A DNA stretch of 64,000 nucleotides from Ephydatia muelleri (GCA_013339895.1 JABACO010000002.1:5688235-5752234); one strand, 5' to 3'. Numbered from the stretch's first letter, positions 20,880 to 33,097 are shown. Numbers and translations: made by a program. Notes: a model not told the origin generated them from the sequence alone.

Positions 20880-21900
20880 TGCAATACCGGTTTACAATGC
20901 GCGGTAGCAGACGTGGAATTCCCTGGACATGTGAAGCCTTGCTTGGAAGGAACAAAAAGACAGGCAAGAGACCTATTTGCAAAGATCCCAGGCCTTACAA
21001 AGCTGGCCTGTCATCAGATAGACACTTTGGGGCCTCCGGCAAGAGTCCCACCAAGGAGGATACCAGCACACTTCCAGCAAGAAGTTCAAGAGCAGATCAA
21101 TGATATGCTGAAGAAAGGAATCATTGTTGAAAGCAGCAGCTCGTGGCTAGCACCTGCCGTGTACACAAGGAAGAAGACAGGAGAAATCCGGCTGTACCGG
21201 GAGGTAAACAAGAGGACAAAAAAAGATGCCTACCCACTTCCCTTAATCAATGAAGTCCAGGACCGTTTGGCAGGGGCAACCATCTTCAGCAAGCTGGACC
21301 TCCAGTGTGGATACTGGCAGATACCAGTGGACCCAAAGGATCAAGAGAAGACAGCATTCTCACCTGGGCCTGGAATGGGGTTGTTCCAGTTCACAAGGAT
21401 GCCTTTTGGCTTGTGTGGAGCACCCAGCACATTCCAGAGACTCATGGATCTGGTGATGAGAGGGCTGCCATTTGTCACCACCTACCTTGACGATGTCCTG
21501 AACCACTCAGCAAATGAGGAGCTTCACAAGAGCCACTTGCAGCAAACGTTTCAACGCTTGAGAGAGGCAGGACTGACCCTCAGGGGAAACAAGTGCGAGA
21601 TCGGGATGAATCAGGTAACATACCTGGGACACACGTTCGCAAGAGAAGGAATGGCACCAGATGGCAGCAAGGTGGATGCGGTAGTAAACTGGCCCCAGCC
21701 AAGAGACGAAGCAGAGGTGCGGAGATTTCTTGGACTCTCTTCGTACTATCGCAAGTACATCGATAAGTTTGCTGACATTGCAGCTCCCCTACACCAGCTA
21801 ACTCAGAAAGATGCTCTCTTCCAATGGACACAAGAATGCGAGGAGTCATTCAGGAGGCTGAAGGCTTGCCTGACAAAGGCACCAGTTCTGTCATACCCGT
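20880..21900 (+). pseudogene. Gypsy reverse transcriptase domain
   Basis: Motifs appear in order: KKGIIVESSSSWLAPAV, REVNKRTKKDAYPLP, FSKLDLQCGYWQIPV, FTRMPFGLCGAPSTFQR, TTYLDDVL (the catalytic YLDD) and LGHTFAREG, then RRFLGLSSYYRKY of the connection region. The frame is continuous over this span. The usual DYR before ELN is altered to LYR. A frameshift near 21,900 separates RT from RNase H. Confidence 0.85.
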
Positions 21901-21903
21901 CGT

Positions 21904-22521
21904 TTGGCACAGAAGCCAGCAACAATGGTGTTACAGACAGATGCCAGCAATATAGGGTTGGGGGCAGTCCTGGAACGAGAACAGCGAGTGATTGGCTATG
22001 CCAGTCGCACACTCACCAGAGCAGAAGCCAACTACAGTGTGATCCAACGGGAATGTCTAGCCATTGTGTGGGCGATGAAACAGTTCCGCCACTACCTGTT
22101 GGGTCGCACATTTCAACTCATGACAGACCACGCCCCACTGCAGTGGCTTGCAGTGCCGAAGATGGAGGGCCTCCTGTGTCGCTGGGCTCTTGCAATACAG
22201 GAATTCAGTTTTGATACTGTGTACAGGAAAGGAATAGCGAATGGAAATGCGGATGCACTGTCAAGAAGAGAACCAGAAATGGAAACACCTCATGCAGCCA
22301 TGACCACGGTGTATGCTGGTTTCACACCAGAAGAACTGAAGAAAGCGCAGAAACAGGATGACGCACTCCAACAGCTGTACACTGCATGCACTCAACTCGC
22401 AACAAACCCCACTCAAAAAGTGGAAGCGACCACCAATGAGATGATATGCCCAGTTATGGTCACAACTGGAGGTAGTAGATGGCATTGTTTGCAGGAGATA
22501 CAAGCCAGGTCCCACATCTGA
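21904..22521 (+). pseudogene. Gypsy RNase H domain
   Basis: VLQTDASNIGLGAVLE, ECLAIVWAMKQF, LMTDHAPLQW and NADALSRRE are the four standard blocks. A frameshift near 22,445, shared with the left-arm copy, leads to the TGA just before the integrase frame. Confidence 0.85.
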
Positions 22522-22525
22522 CACC

Positions 22526-23762
22526 ATGGTGTCAGATGTGGTCCCTGTGCTACCAGAAGCTCTGCACCAGAAGGCCATGAGCCTATGCCATGATTCTCCT
22601 ACAGCAGGTCATCAGGGAACACTGAAGACATGGGAAAGAATACGGCAGGAGGCATATTGGGTAAACATGGCCCAAGACGTAGACAGGCACTGCAGGGAAT
22701 GTGTCACATGCCAGAAGGCCAAACTACCTATGCCAGTTAGGTCAACATTGACAAACATTTCAATTGGACGACCATGGCAGATGATCGCAATCGACATCCT
22801 GGAAGTACCTGTGTCTACCAAGAACAACAGATATCTCCAGGTCATACAGGACTACTTCACAAAATGGGCAGATGCCAGACCCCTCAAAGACCAGACAGCA
22901 GTGAGAATCAAAGCAGAACTGGTGAAGCTTTTCTGTACGTACGACATCCCAGAAAATGTGCACTCCGATCAAGGTCGAAACTTTGAAAGCAGTGTTGTCC
23001 AGAGTACATTAGATGCCTTTGGGGTAGTGAAAAGCCGCACCACACCCTGTCACCCACAGGGTGATGGAATGGTTGAGAGGTTTAACCGCTCGTTACTGCA
23101 GTTGCTGCAAACATACGTGGAGAGACAGGAAGATTGGGAACAGCATCTACCACTGGCTCTGTATGCATACAGAACTGCTACACACACCTCCACTGGAGTG
23201 TCCCCATTCCAGCTGATGTAACGGAAGGCATCCACAGCCAAACACCATTACCCCTGCTAGAGGATATGAAGCCACATCCTACCAGGCAGAATTGCAGGCT
23301 AAAATGGCTGAGCTACAGGACCTCGTGGAGGCCCATGTTGCCGAGTCTGCACACAGGCAGAAAGTCAACTACGACAGACATTCTGAAGAGAGGCACTTCA
23401 AAGCTGGGGATCGGGTGTGGTTATCAGTGCCTACAGCAGGCAAACTAGATCCGCGATGGGAGGGGAACTGGATCATAAAGAGCGTGAAGTCACCAGTCAC
23501 GGTGGAGATTTCATATGGAGTTCGGAAAAATGTGGTACACATTAATCGTCTTCAGAGACAAATTCAGCATACAACTAAGTCCCACCTAGGAACCACACCA
23601 CCTCCAGCCACACCGGTAAACAGCGGTGCACAGTCATGGGAAGCACCAGGCGTAGACCACATTGAGGAGCCTGCACTACTAACAGAGGAACTACCGACAG
23701 AACCGGAACCACAAAGATACCCCACCAGAGACAGGCATGCACCAGTGAGATTTGGGTACTGA
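22526..23762 (+). pseudogene. Ty3/gypsy integrase, right-arm copy, one frameshift
   Basis: Nearly identical to 15,168-13,933. It has the HHCC module, the three catalytic acidic blocks (AIDILEV, HSDQGRNFE, GMVERFN) and the same tail. One extra A in gatgtaacgg (about 23,219; the left copy has gatgtacgg) creates a TAA at codon 232. The frame resumes downstream to 23,762. Few substitutions separate the copies (for example T to I before AIDILE). Confidence 0.85.
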
Positions 23763-23776
23763 GCTCAGAAGAGAGG

Positions 23777-23864
23777 AGTTACTTTGCACCTCTGGTGTTA
23801 ACCAAGTACATGACATGCACGCGCACTAGAAAGATCTAGAAAGATCTAGATATACCTTTGCATA
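23777..23864 (+). repeat. Short direct repeat flanking the gypsy element, 3' copy
   Basis: See 19,582-19,650. This copy has an extra pair of AAGATCTAG units. Confidence 0.6.
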
Positions 23865-24925
23865 CATACCTGTGTGTTTGTGGTATGAGACATTCTGGTT
23901 ACTGACTGTTGCTGGGACTAGTGCGGACGCGCTACATATGTTAATTCATAAATATTGGTTGTAACCCTGTGCAGTACCTCCTCGTGAATATGACTACTTC
24001 ATGTCCGTCGCAATATATTCATGCGTAAAATGCTTAAAAGCTATCAGAAAGATACTTGTACCGCTAGTCCTCATTGTTTCGAACCGTTTTTTCCGGTAAC
24101 AATGTCTCTTACACTGTTTAGATAGTGGGCAAAGTGCTGTGTTTTGAAAGATCTTGTTTTTTCTAGATGGAGGAGTTATGTCATGTTTGCACTAATTTGT
24201 AAAAGTTGGTCGTGCATGGAAATAATTTATGCCAATGGTATGGGATAAACAAATGCTAAGTTATGATGGTCTATATACAGTGTACATGCAATTTGCGATG
24301 TCCAACATACAGTGTATAACATCACTTCATTAAACGGCTAAGCGAGTGACTTGCTGCAACCTTCCTCTGATTGGAAGTAAAATAACAATTAATAGCATCA
24401 TGGCAGATGAATGCATACATTTCGTGGCGCTCTCAAATACAGTGTAGCTTGCTCCTTCTAGAGACTGACACACCATTCACACAGTGTATTCTGCTCATTT
24501 TTGGGATCACCAGGGTCCGTGCCTGGCAACTTACGGCACCAAAGAAAGAGTTGAAAGCTACACGTAACACGATGACCGTACATGTACATGTAAGAAGTGT
24601 ATTTTAATTAAAGAATTATGCTACGACTATTAAAATATGACCAATACTCCAATAAAAAGATGTGTCAAAATTCAGTCTTACATGCATTGTACATTTTAAC
24701 GTTGTGCTGTGGAACAATAAATAAATAGATGTACGGAAAAAAAATCTTCAGCTGCATGATATCATGCACGCACACAATGGCGTATAGGCGGCATGCAACG
24801 TTGCATAATCATCTTTGTTTCTGTCCCTACCTCACGTCACGCAGAAGAATTTTATTGTTTAAATTTTAAATGTACTCCAATTGAAGCCTTTGTGGGCCTG
24901 CGGTGGCGGGCATATCTTATAGTTA
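23865..24925. other. Intergenic, decayed repeats only
   Basis: Mirror of about 7,465-8,350 plus 13,660-13,830. Contains decayed 8-Cys exon matches and no gene. The uninterrupted insertion site of the left-arm transposon is at about 24,030-24,045. Confidence 0.6.
24449..24520 (-). pseudogene. Degenerate exon-1 core of the 8-Cys family, right arm
   Basis: CTAGAGACTGACACACCATT and the following bases match the complement of exon 1 with indels. Mirror of 7,868-7,940. Confidence 0.5.
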
Positions 24926-25083
24926 CCGCCGACAAAGGCGGTTAAAAGGTTTCACTACGACCACCGGAGGCGTGATATCATGATACCTAGCAATAGTATC
25001 CATGGTGATATGTGTATCTTATTACATTCCTAGATGTGCACTGCTGTACAGTACTATGGCTCGTTATCATTGTTTAAGAATGT
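24925..25083 (+). repeat. Dispersed cassette, copy 5
   Basis: Mirror of copy 3. Confidence 0.7.
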
Positions 25084-25399
25084 TATACGACCCGCCCGGA
25101 TTCGGCCATCGCGGTACAATGGGGCATCCCCTAATGACCGCATCCTAGCCACCCTCCTTCAATGCAAGCCCGGCAGCAAGCTACGGCCCCACCTCCAAGG
25201 CGATCCGGTCGTCGCCGCCACCCCCCCGAGAAACTTGGGTCTTAGAGGGGAAGGAGTGTAATATTCGTGAACGGCCGTACGACGACGCGGCGCGCCAAAC
25301 CGGGATCAACCACTGTGCTACAAGTTGGATATACGATAGTGTATACTCTGCGTATATGCTAAATATACATATGAATATACACATGCTATACGCAAAGAA

Positions 25400-27970
25400 T
25401 ACGCATTGGTATATTTTGCGGATAGAACCAGAATCTCATGTCGTATATTTTGCGTATACTCGATACTATCACGTGCGCTTATTATGGGTTTGTTAACATA
25501 TGTCTCCGTGCACCATGTCCGCTTCCGTACTCAGCACATATTTGGAAACGTCTCCGAATCTGTTCACTGTATACTAGCTTGTTTCTATTTGTGTACTCAT
25601 GATCAAATTTATAATAAAATTATCAATACAATCGATAAAAGAAAACATAAAATGCGTTATAACGTTCAAGCTTTCTCTCGAATCATCCAGGGTTGTGCAG
25701 TTGGTGGACTGGATGCGTCTAAGAGCGGTCCTTCAACTCTCTGCTTCTATGGATGGAGCCTCGAGTTGCTAGTTCCTTTTATTCGTTCATCCAAGTCATC
25801 AATCAAGTCATTTAGCGTGTCAGAACGTCACAACGGACGGCGACGTTGTAGAGTTTGAGCGTTCTGGTCGTCGCTCTCCTCTTCTGACATCATTGTAGGC
25901 TTGATGTCCCCCATAACTGCTTCTCTTCTTCTATCAGCATTTGGCACCCTTTCTCCCACAACTACGTCACAATAGCCTTTCTTCTGTCTGCATAACAAAC
26001 CTTTTTACCAAATGCTACAGCAGGAAAAGAGCATAACAAGACATAGGTAGGACGTACGCTGTTGAGCTTAATAGCCTTCAATTACCCTGAGTTCGCTTGT
26101 ACCACCTAGTAAAAGGAGGATATGGTGGTAGGGTGAATAAATAGGATTATGAATTTAAGGCTCTACCTTTAACTGTAGCGACAATAGCGTGAAGGTCTTC
26201 ATCGAACTCTGCCGCGATACATGGTCGTGATTGCGTTAGAAAAAAGCGCACAATCGCTTACCTTTCATCAAGCCGAACTGAAGTGCTGATCTTCCTTCTG
26301 ACTGCTAGAATTCTGAAATATGCCTTACCTATATTTCAGTGGGGCTTCCACCATATCCTTGCGATGCAATACAGCTTCATCGATGTGTCTTAGTATATCA
26401 GCGACGACTTGCTATTCCATGGCCGGTGAACTTACCTGAAATCCAAGTCCGCGGACGCTGCGCTGTCCTGGCAATTTGCCGGGTGAGGCATCGTCAAAAT
26501 GTCTTGGCATAAACAAAATGGTTTACGAACTATGAACATCTCAATATACTTTTGGACTAACCTGACGTCCGTCATCCAGTTCTTTCTGGTGTGCTGGCAG
26601 CTGCCTGATATCCCTGCGACCTCGATCGCCCACTCCGCGTGGTAGTTTGGCGCCAAATTACTAGTACACTTGTAATTAATTTAATAAGTTTATAAACGTA
26701 GTCTACATGTATGACAAATGTCGTTTCAAACTTTCAATTCACAAGATAGTTTTACTATCTATGGTATCACGTATGTGTGGGGCTTGTGAAGTGCACTAAT
26801 ATTCACGGTAATCCACTTCTGAAGAAACGCGTAGCTGGGTTTGCTAGACTATTTTGTAGTTATGAGATTAGCATGCATCGTGCTATTTGTGTTCTGATTG
26901 GTAAGACGCTCGGTAGCCGGTTGAAGTTGTGAAGGGTATTCCAGTGTCACGTAACCACAATGAGCAGCTCAGCTTTCCCATGATGATATACGTATATAAT
27001 CTATGGCACAAGGTGGGGGCGTGGCATAATAACAAATACAGCCGTCTATATAAGTTCGATCAGATGCATAGCTCCTCAAAATGCTTTCTATGCACCGTCA
27101 CATGGTCTAGAGCTACAAGTGTATGTTGTATGCATCTATACTTGTACATGATCAGCCGCTAATAGGTATTAATCATGCACTGAACAAAATATTAATGTGC
27201 ATGCATTGCATATTATTTCTATTAATATTGTTATTTTATGTTTATGAATCTTACAACTGCGCATGCATCATGTAGGATGCAAACCTTGAGGTGTTGTTCT
27301 AACTGTGCCGGCATTAATTCATAATTCGATACATGCGAAATGAATGCACGCGCGTTCTTTATTTTTATACATGATTCAATCCGATATGTGCTATGTGAGA
27401 GAGCTGTGATAATCATGACCCAAGTAGAAAGTCATTCAGAACTGCTGCTTCTATGTTTATGCATACTTATCACATGGTATACGCATTGAAACATGCTTTG
27501 TTGGGATTTTAAACAGGCATTCAGGTGTTAATCCTGGGTACCCGATCGCGAGCCCCTTTTCCTTTTGCATGTGATGATCATGACCCATGTAGAAAGCCAT
27601 TCTGAACTGTTTCCCCTATGTTTACACATACCTATTACATGGTATAGCCATTGAAACATGATTGGTTGGGATGTTAATATTTATAATTGATGTTCCATTA
27701 ACTCTCATTTTGGTCTTTCTCAGGGACTGTAGGTTTATACTGAGGTGTTGACATCTTTATATTAGGCTGTTCTAAGTGTTGAAGGTCGTAACAATCTCAT
27801 TGTAATGTCCATGAACCATGTGATGGTAATGACCACGATACTAAAGTTACACATGCGTTAATCAATATGTACATATATACACGCATGTGCTGATGTACAA
27901 TGATGATGGTCTGGTGTCAATAGTGGTGTGATGTCAAAGCTTCCTTGCCCTTTAAAGTAGCCAGCCATGA
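25400..27970. other. Interior of the CACTG element, no gene seen
   Basis: Open frames reach only 150 codons and show no recognised motif. Direct similarity occurs between about 27,410-27,500 and 27,565-27,660 (catgaccca.gtagaaag.catt). Confidence 0.5.
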
Positions 27971-27976
27971 TGTCCT

Positions 27977-29390
27977 GAATTGAGACAGAATTTAGGGCTC
28001 TATTCCACATTTGAACAGAAACACTATGACTCACGTGGCGGTAACGCCCACTTCCGGTCACAGGCTCATCTTGGGGATGGGTCACTCTCTTCACCCTGCA
28101 ATGTGGACTGTCGTGGTGAGATGCTGCTCTGAATTGTGACAGAGTTTAGAGCTGAATTTCACATTTTAACAGAGACACTATGACTCACGTGGCGGTAACG
28201 CCCACTTCCGGTCACAGGCTCATCTTGGGGGTGGGTCACTCTCTGCACCCTGCAATATGGACTGTCGTGGTGACATGCTGCTCTGAATTGTGACAGAATT
28301 TAGAGCTCAATTTCACATTTTAACAGAGACACTATGACTCACGTGGCGGTAACGCCCACAGGCTCATCTTGGGGATGGGTCACTCTCTTCACCCTGCAAT
28401 GTGGACTGTCGCGGTGACATGCTGCTCTGAATTGTGGCAGAATTTAGAGCTCAATTTCACATTTTAACAGAGACACTATGACTCACGTGGCGGTAACGCC
28501 CACTTCCGGTCACAGGCTCATCTTGGGGGTGGGTCACTCTCTGCACCCTGCAATGTGGACTGTCGTGGTGACATGCTGCTCTGAATTGTGACAGAATTTA
28601 GAGCTCAATTTCACATTTTAACAGAGACACTATGACTCACGTGGCGGTAACGCCCACTTCCGGTCACAGGCTCACCTTGGGGGTGGGTCACTCTCTTCAC
28701 CCTGCAATGTGGACTGTCGTGGTGACATGCTGCTCTGAATTGTGACAGAATTTAGAGCTCAATTTCACATTTTAACAGAGACACTATGACTCATGTGGCG
28801 GTAACGCCCACTTCCGGTCACAGGCTCATCTTGGGGGTGGGTCACTCTCTTCACCTTGCAATGTGGACTGTCGTGGTGACATGCTGCTCTGAATTGTGAC
28901 AGAATTTAGAGCTCAATTTCACATTTTAACAGAGACACTATGACTCACGTGGCGGTAACGCCCACTTCCGGTCACAGGCTCATCTTGGGGGTGGGTCACT
29001 CTCTGCACCCTGCAATGTGGACTGTCGTGGTGACATGCTGCTCTGAATTGTGACAGAATTTAGAGCTCAATTTCACATTTTAACAGAGACACTATGACTC
29101 ACGTGGCGGTAACGCCCACTTCCGGTCACAGGCTCATCTTGGGGGTGGGTCACTCTCTGCACCCTGCAATGTGGACTGTCGTGGTGACATGCTGCTCAGA
29201 ATTGTAACAGAATTTAGAGCTCAATTTCACATTTTAACAGAGACACTATGACTCACGTGGCGGTAACGCCCACTTCCGGTCACAGGCTCATATTGGGGGT
29301 GGGTCACTCTCGTCACCCTGCAATGTGGACTGTTGTGGTGACATGCTGCTCTGAATTGTGACAGAATTTAGAGCTCAATTTCACATTTTG
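27977..29390 (+). repeat. 154 bp tandem satellite, 9 copies plus a partial
   Basis: GAATTGTGACAGAATTTAGA recurs at 28,131, 28,285, 28,429, 28,583, 28,737, 28,891, 29,045, 29,199 and 29,353, a strict 154 bp period; one unit is 144 bp through loss of the ACTTCCGGTC stretch. Each unit contains TGACTCACGTGGCGGTAACG, including an E-box-like CACGTG. The units lie inside the CACTG element. Confidence 0.97.
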
Positions 29391-29800
29391 AATGTGAACG
29401 TGAAGCAAACCACTCATACCCATCAGTCACTTGACCCCTACCATTGGGGTGGGAGCTTAAACAGCAAACCTTGCATCACATACACTTGAATGTGCAGACA
29501 TGAAAGTTTGTCATTAGAAGCAAACCACTCACCTGAGATAGCTATACCCATCAGTGTCACCATCAGACAGTCACATCCCCATTAGAGTCACATGACCTCT
29601 ACTTGACCGGGTGACAACTCTGACCAATTTATACACCAAACCATGTGTCACATATCTACACAGATAGACATGAAAGGTTGTAAATTGCATTATTAAATGC
29701 AAACCACTCACTTTAGATAGCCACACCCATCAGAGTCACATGACTCTTAGGAGACAATTGGGGTGACAACTCGACCAATTTGAAGCATATACACCAAACC
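29391..29800 (+). repeat. Diverged repeats with GCAAACCACTCAC
   Basis: Three loose units (CAAACCACTCA..., TAGC...ACCCATCAG...TCACATGA) resemble the 59,906-60,470 array. Confidence 0.65.
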
Positions 29801-30740
29801 TAGCCAGGAGATGGGCGAGGGGTGGGGATGGGGGGGTTGTTGGGTCGGGTCGGTCGAACGACCCCCTCCCGACGACTACCATCCACTACAAGTTATATAT
29901 AGAAATGGACGGCTCCCGGGTGTGGTACTAGGCTGCCATAACTCGGACCTGAAGCGCCCCTTCCCCTCCATTGGCCCAGTTGTGAATCCACCGCTCGCTA
30001 TAAGTCGAGTCCCAAACAGAACGATGTCGACACCCCGGCCACTTTCAAGTGGCTGGCTATGTATGATCCTGCATTGTCCGAATCGAATATTACGCATATG
30101 GTCCCACTACAGCTTATAATTCTGGCATCAAAACTATCCTATTTTAACTGATCACATACCTTGTAAATTTTTAGTTGAAGGTATAGGTATTCGAATTTAA
30201 ACCATCAAAATAGTTATAGGGTTATTAAGAAATTTAATGTTTTAAATTTGATAATTCATATCTACGTGGATATCGAGCATACTGCCTACGACTCGCGCTA
30301 CGAGTCTTCATACGATTCTTGATATTTGCCTCTTGATCCAAGTCTATAGAGGCGTTCCCATGCTGGCAACTACCAATTCCTTTAATACCGACTACGAATC
30401 CGATCCATAAAGTTTTTATTGACCACTACTGTATGTCCACAATGCTCTACGTTCGAAATCACATTGGAAACATACAGCCATACATTCTTGATCGAGAGGT
30501 TCAAACTTATAATCTGAAGAGTCATATCAAAGTCATTTCTATTTTTACGTAAGTTATCTAATTTGCAAATTCATTGTGGTTTGTGTATTCTTAATACTTC
30601 GAGAATACGCGCAATGAATAATTGTCACCTGTGGATTCTTAAAATATACCAGGTGGATATTCGTAATATACACTACCCTTGGTATATTGATGGTATACGC
30701 AAAATATACGCAAAAATATACGCTATCGTATACTACGTTT
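29800..30740. other. 3' interior of the CACTG element, no gene
   Basis: A G/C-richer patch (29,810-30,060) is followed by AT-rich DNA. A stretch at 30,380-30,430 resembles 19,505-19,560. TTTGCGTATA words are dense near the end. Confidence 0.5.
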
Positions 30741-31238
30741 TTTGCACAGTGAACCCAGTTTCACTATATTCTATGTGATTTGTTCTTTTGTTCAGTTCTC
30801 CACGTGTAGTACAGTTTAGTAATTGTGCCTCCTATCGTTAACGGCGCTAGACTTGCGTACGTTCTATCGCGCTAACGACTATTGATTTTACAATCATACA
30901 TGTAAATAGCGATGATCATGCAACGATACATGCCACCTTGATGTCATTGTGCGCATGCATGCATGATATCTTGCAGCTGAAGATTATTTATCGGTACATC
31001 CAATTTATAATTGTGACGACGAAAACGTTAGAATATACTATGCATGAGGGAACTGAAATACTTGCATTGAAACATACATATGTTTCTAGAAGTCATTTCG
31101 GTCATAATTATTATAATTTCTTGAATAGAATACACTTGCATCGCCGCGGAGTTGCTGGATGACATGCATACATGCCGATCGAACATTATGCGTAGTTGCG
31201 TGGATGTAGAGTTGCTGGGTAATTAAAGGATGCGATTC

Positions 31239-31275
31239 GTTACGCAATTATCACAATGATCTGGACTTGTGGTAG
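31239..31275 (+). promoter_or_regulatory. Conserved upstream block of 8-Cys genes
   Basis: TTACGCAATTATCACAATGA and the following CTGGACTTGTGGTAG occur at a similar distance (about 100-150 bp) before every full-length copy, including those at 36,427, 44,980, 47,901 and 54,798 and the minus-strand copies. It is a candidate shared control element, although simple shared ancestry would also explain it. Confidence 0.6.
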
Positions 31276-31321
31276 GAAATATTTTGCAAATTGTACCAAG
31301 CAATCGTGATGATTGAGTGAG

Positions 31322-31329
31322 TATAAATA
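31322..31329 (+). promoter_or_regulatory. TATA box of right-arm 8-Cys gene
   Basis: TATAAATA lies 66 bp before the ATG at 31,388. Confidence 0.75.
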
Positions 31330-31387
31330 CGCTCGATCATTTCAGAATTTTTATCACTGCTTCTGAAGAACTTTGACACATACAATA

Positions 31388-31840
31388 ATGTCTCCTTTCA
31401 ATATTCTTCTCGCTTTGTGCATTCTGGATATAGCCATAGTTATGTGCACACCGCTTCAAAGGCGAAGCGTCAACTGTGGTGACTCCAACACGAAGCTGAA
31501 TGCAGCAAACACTGTGAAAATGGTGTGTCAGTCTCTTTGGTACCTAGAAGGAACAATCGCTCACTGTTCTCCTGGAAGTCCGTGCAACCAGACAGCCATG
31601 GAAGGAATCAAATCGAGCATACAGAATAACTTATGCCAATGGGTAAGATGATACGAGACGAACAAAGTGCTAGTTGTTGACTAAATCACAAATAACTTTT
31701 GTATACAGGCTGCTGGATTAATTACTCAGTGTCCAACATACATCCCTTCATTAGACGGGTCGGTTCTACTCACAAATTGCAGCAATCTCCCTTTGGAAGA
31801 TATTTGTGGCTCTAAAGTATATGTACAATTGCTGTTATGA
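31388..31840 (+). CDS. 8-Cys secreted protein gene, right-arm copy (two exons)
   Basis: Exon 1 is 31,388-31,642, the intron 31,643-31,708 (66 bp, GT...TATACAG) and exon 2 31,709-31,840, ending in TGA. It predicts 128 residues. The signal peptide is about residues 1-20, RR is at 25-26, and the cysteine spacing after it is C-16-C-12-C-5-C-16-C-9-C-15-C-8-C. Sequons are NQT and NCS. The exon junction lies after W85 and exon 2 carries the last three cysteines. Mirror partner of 5,973-6,425. The paralogues at 51,098 and 54,798 keep all eight cysteines, which argues for selection on the fold. The function is not known to me; a secreted defence, signalling or matrix protein are all possible. Confidence 0.85.
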
Positions 31841-32942
31841 AATTGGATTTAAGTCATACATGTACACTTATATTTTAATGAATGGTGCGTGTTCAATTGG
31901 TAACACTAATGCAAGCAATCGTTACAAAGTGCATAGATAAACTGTTCCTTCGTGTGGAACCAATTAGATTTACTCAATAGAACGCTACGTACATGCATGA
32001 CTCTTGTTTGGTTTTTAAATTCTTATATATATTTTACAATATTATCAACAAATTTGGTAACGTTAAATTCTATTCCAGCATCAGAAATTTTAAAACAGAA
32101 AACAAAAGCTATACCACGCGGGTACGACTGCCAAATGCTAGTGATATCTGAAATTTAGACCGTCAGAAAAATAGCAATTATTGATCGCATTGTCTTGCTC
32201 ATCGGCATAAATAATTCTGACTGGATGACCAACTTCGATAATTCACGCGTGACTCTTCTTGTCTAGACAATCTTTGTAGGAGTGAACCTCTCGAACACAT
32301 TCCAAACACTACACTTTGCCCGCAATCAAAGCAGTGAAAGCTTTCACACAGTTTGAAACAATGAGGACTAGCGGTAAAGTATCTTTCTGATAGCTTTTAA
32401 GCATTTTACGAGCAACTACATTAGAACGGGATATTCACGATGAGGTACTGCATAGCGCTGTTTCATGGGAGCGTTTTTGCCCACACAGTTATCCTCGATC
32501 ACGAAATTCTATCTACTGTGTGCCGGGAATAATTGTATACACGTGCATGATTATGTTTCGGTCCACATAATTGTCCGTTTGAAGTTCAGATATGGTACTC
32601 GGGGTATAGCTTTTGTTTTAACTCTTTCGTGGGTAGCAGCGCGATATTGTGCCGCAGGTGCTATAATGCCACTTATTTTATCTTACCATTTAGGTTTTTG
32701 GAGTCAGCAACACATTGTTCAGAGGAAAAGTTTGTTTGCTTGTCAAATTCTCCGAAGCTTACATGTACGAACGTTTACCAGAAACGCTCATTCCTCTAAT
32801 TTAAAGTTCCACATGATCACGGCATCTGGTTACTGGTTACTGAAGCCTTGATCATGAAGAATTTAGTGTCAAGGGCGTTGGCAATTTTTGCGGTAACGTT
32901 TCTCCTGAACAATTAATGTCCAAAAAGGTTAATTGGTGGTTA

Positions 32943-32973
<31 letters not shown>

Positions 32974-33090
32974 TATCAAGTTTGGTGATAATAAGGTAAA
33001 ATATTATATATATTTTAAAATCAAACAGCAGAAATACATGTACGTAGCGTTGTCTTGAGTACATCTAATCCACACGAAGGGACAATTTAT
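31841..33090. other. Intergenic, mirror of the 1,970 bp unit
   Basis: Contains a poly(A) near 32,948-32,970. Open frames here lack motifs. Confidence 0.6.
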
Positions 33091-33097
33091 TTCTTTA

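Larger units (their letters stand above)
19889..23762 (+). mobile_element. Ty3/gypsy retrotransposon, canonical order, 5'-truncated and decayed
   Basis: gag, protease, RT, RNase H and integrase lie in that order on the plus strand, with several frameshifts. The gag N-terminus and a clear 5' LTR are missing. The part from 21,948 on is the mirror of the left-arm copy. Because the palindrome starts inside this element, one inversion breakpoint lies in its RNase H. Confidence 0.88.
25311..30751. mobile_element. 5.44 kb CACTG-ended DNA element, right arm only
   Basis: It begins CACTGTGC and ends GCACAGTG. Looser inverted similarity continues for about 50 bp (ATATACGATAGTGTATA against GTATACGATAGCGTATA), with many TTTGCGTATA words near both ends. 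AAC flanks both sides (25,308-25,310 and 30,752-30,754), a 3 bp target duplication. The empty site is intact in the left arm near 7,060. CACTR ends, subterminal repeats and a 2-3 bp duplication fit the CACTA/CMC type, but no transposase is visible, so it would be non-autonomous. Confidence 0.85.

Noticed and set aside
19582..23864. Full LTR pair around the gypsy element
   Set aside because: Only 70-90 bp are shared, with no TG...CA borders, primer binding site or target duplication, so I list them only as flanking repeats.
27977..29390. Regular repeats resembling a CRISPR array
   Set aside because: The whole 154 bp unit repeats with no variable spacers, inside a eukaryotic transposon.
29811..30119. 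102-codon frame in the GC-rich patch of the CACTG element
   Set aside because: Starts at a low-complexity Gly/Trp run and has no domain-like pattern. Overlaps an equally open antisense frame.
31373..31387. Five-codon N-terminal extension of the 8-Cys protein before MSPFN
   Set aside because: It begins with TTG and would place polar residues before the signal peptide. Other copies differ there, so the ATG is preferred.
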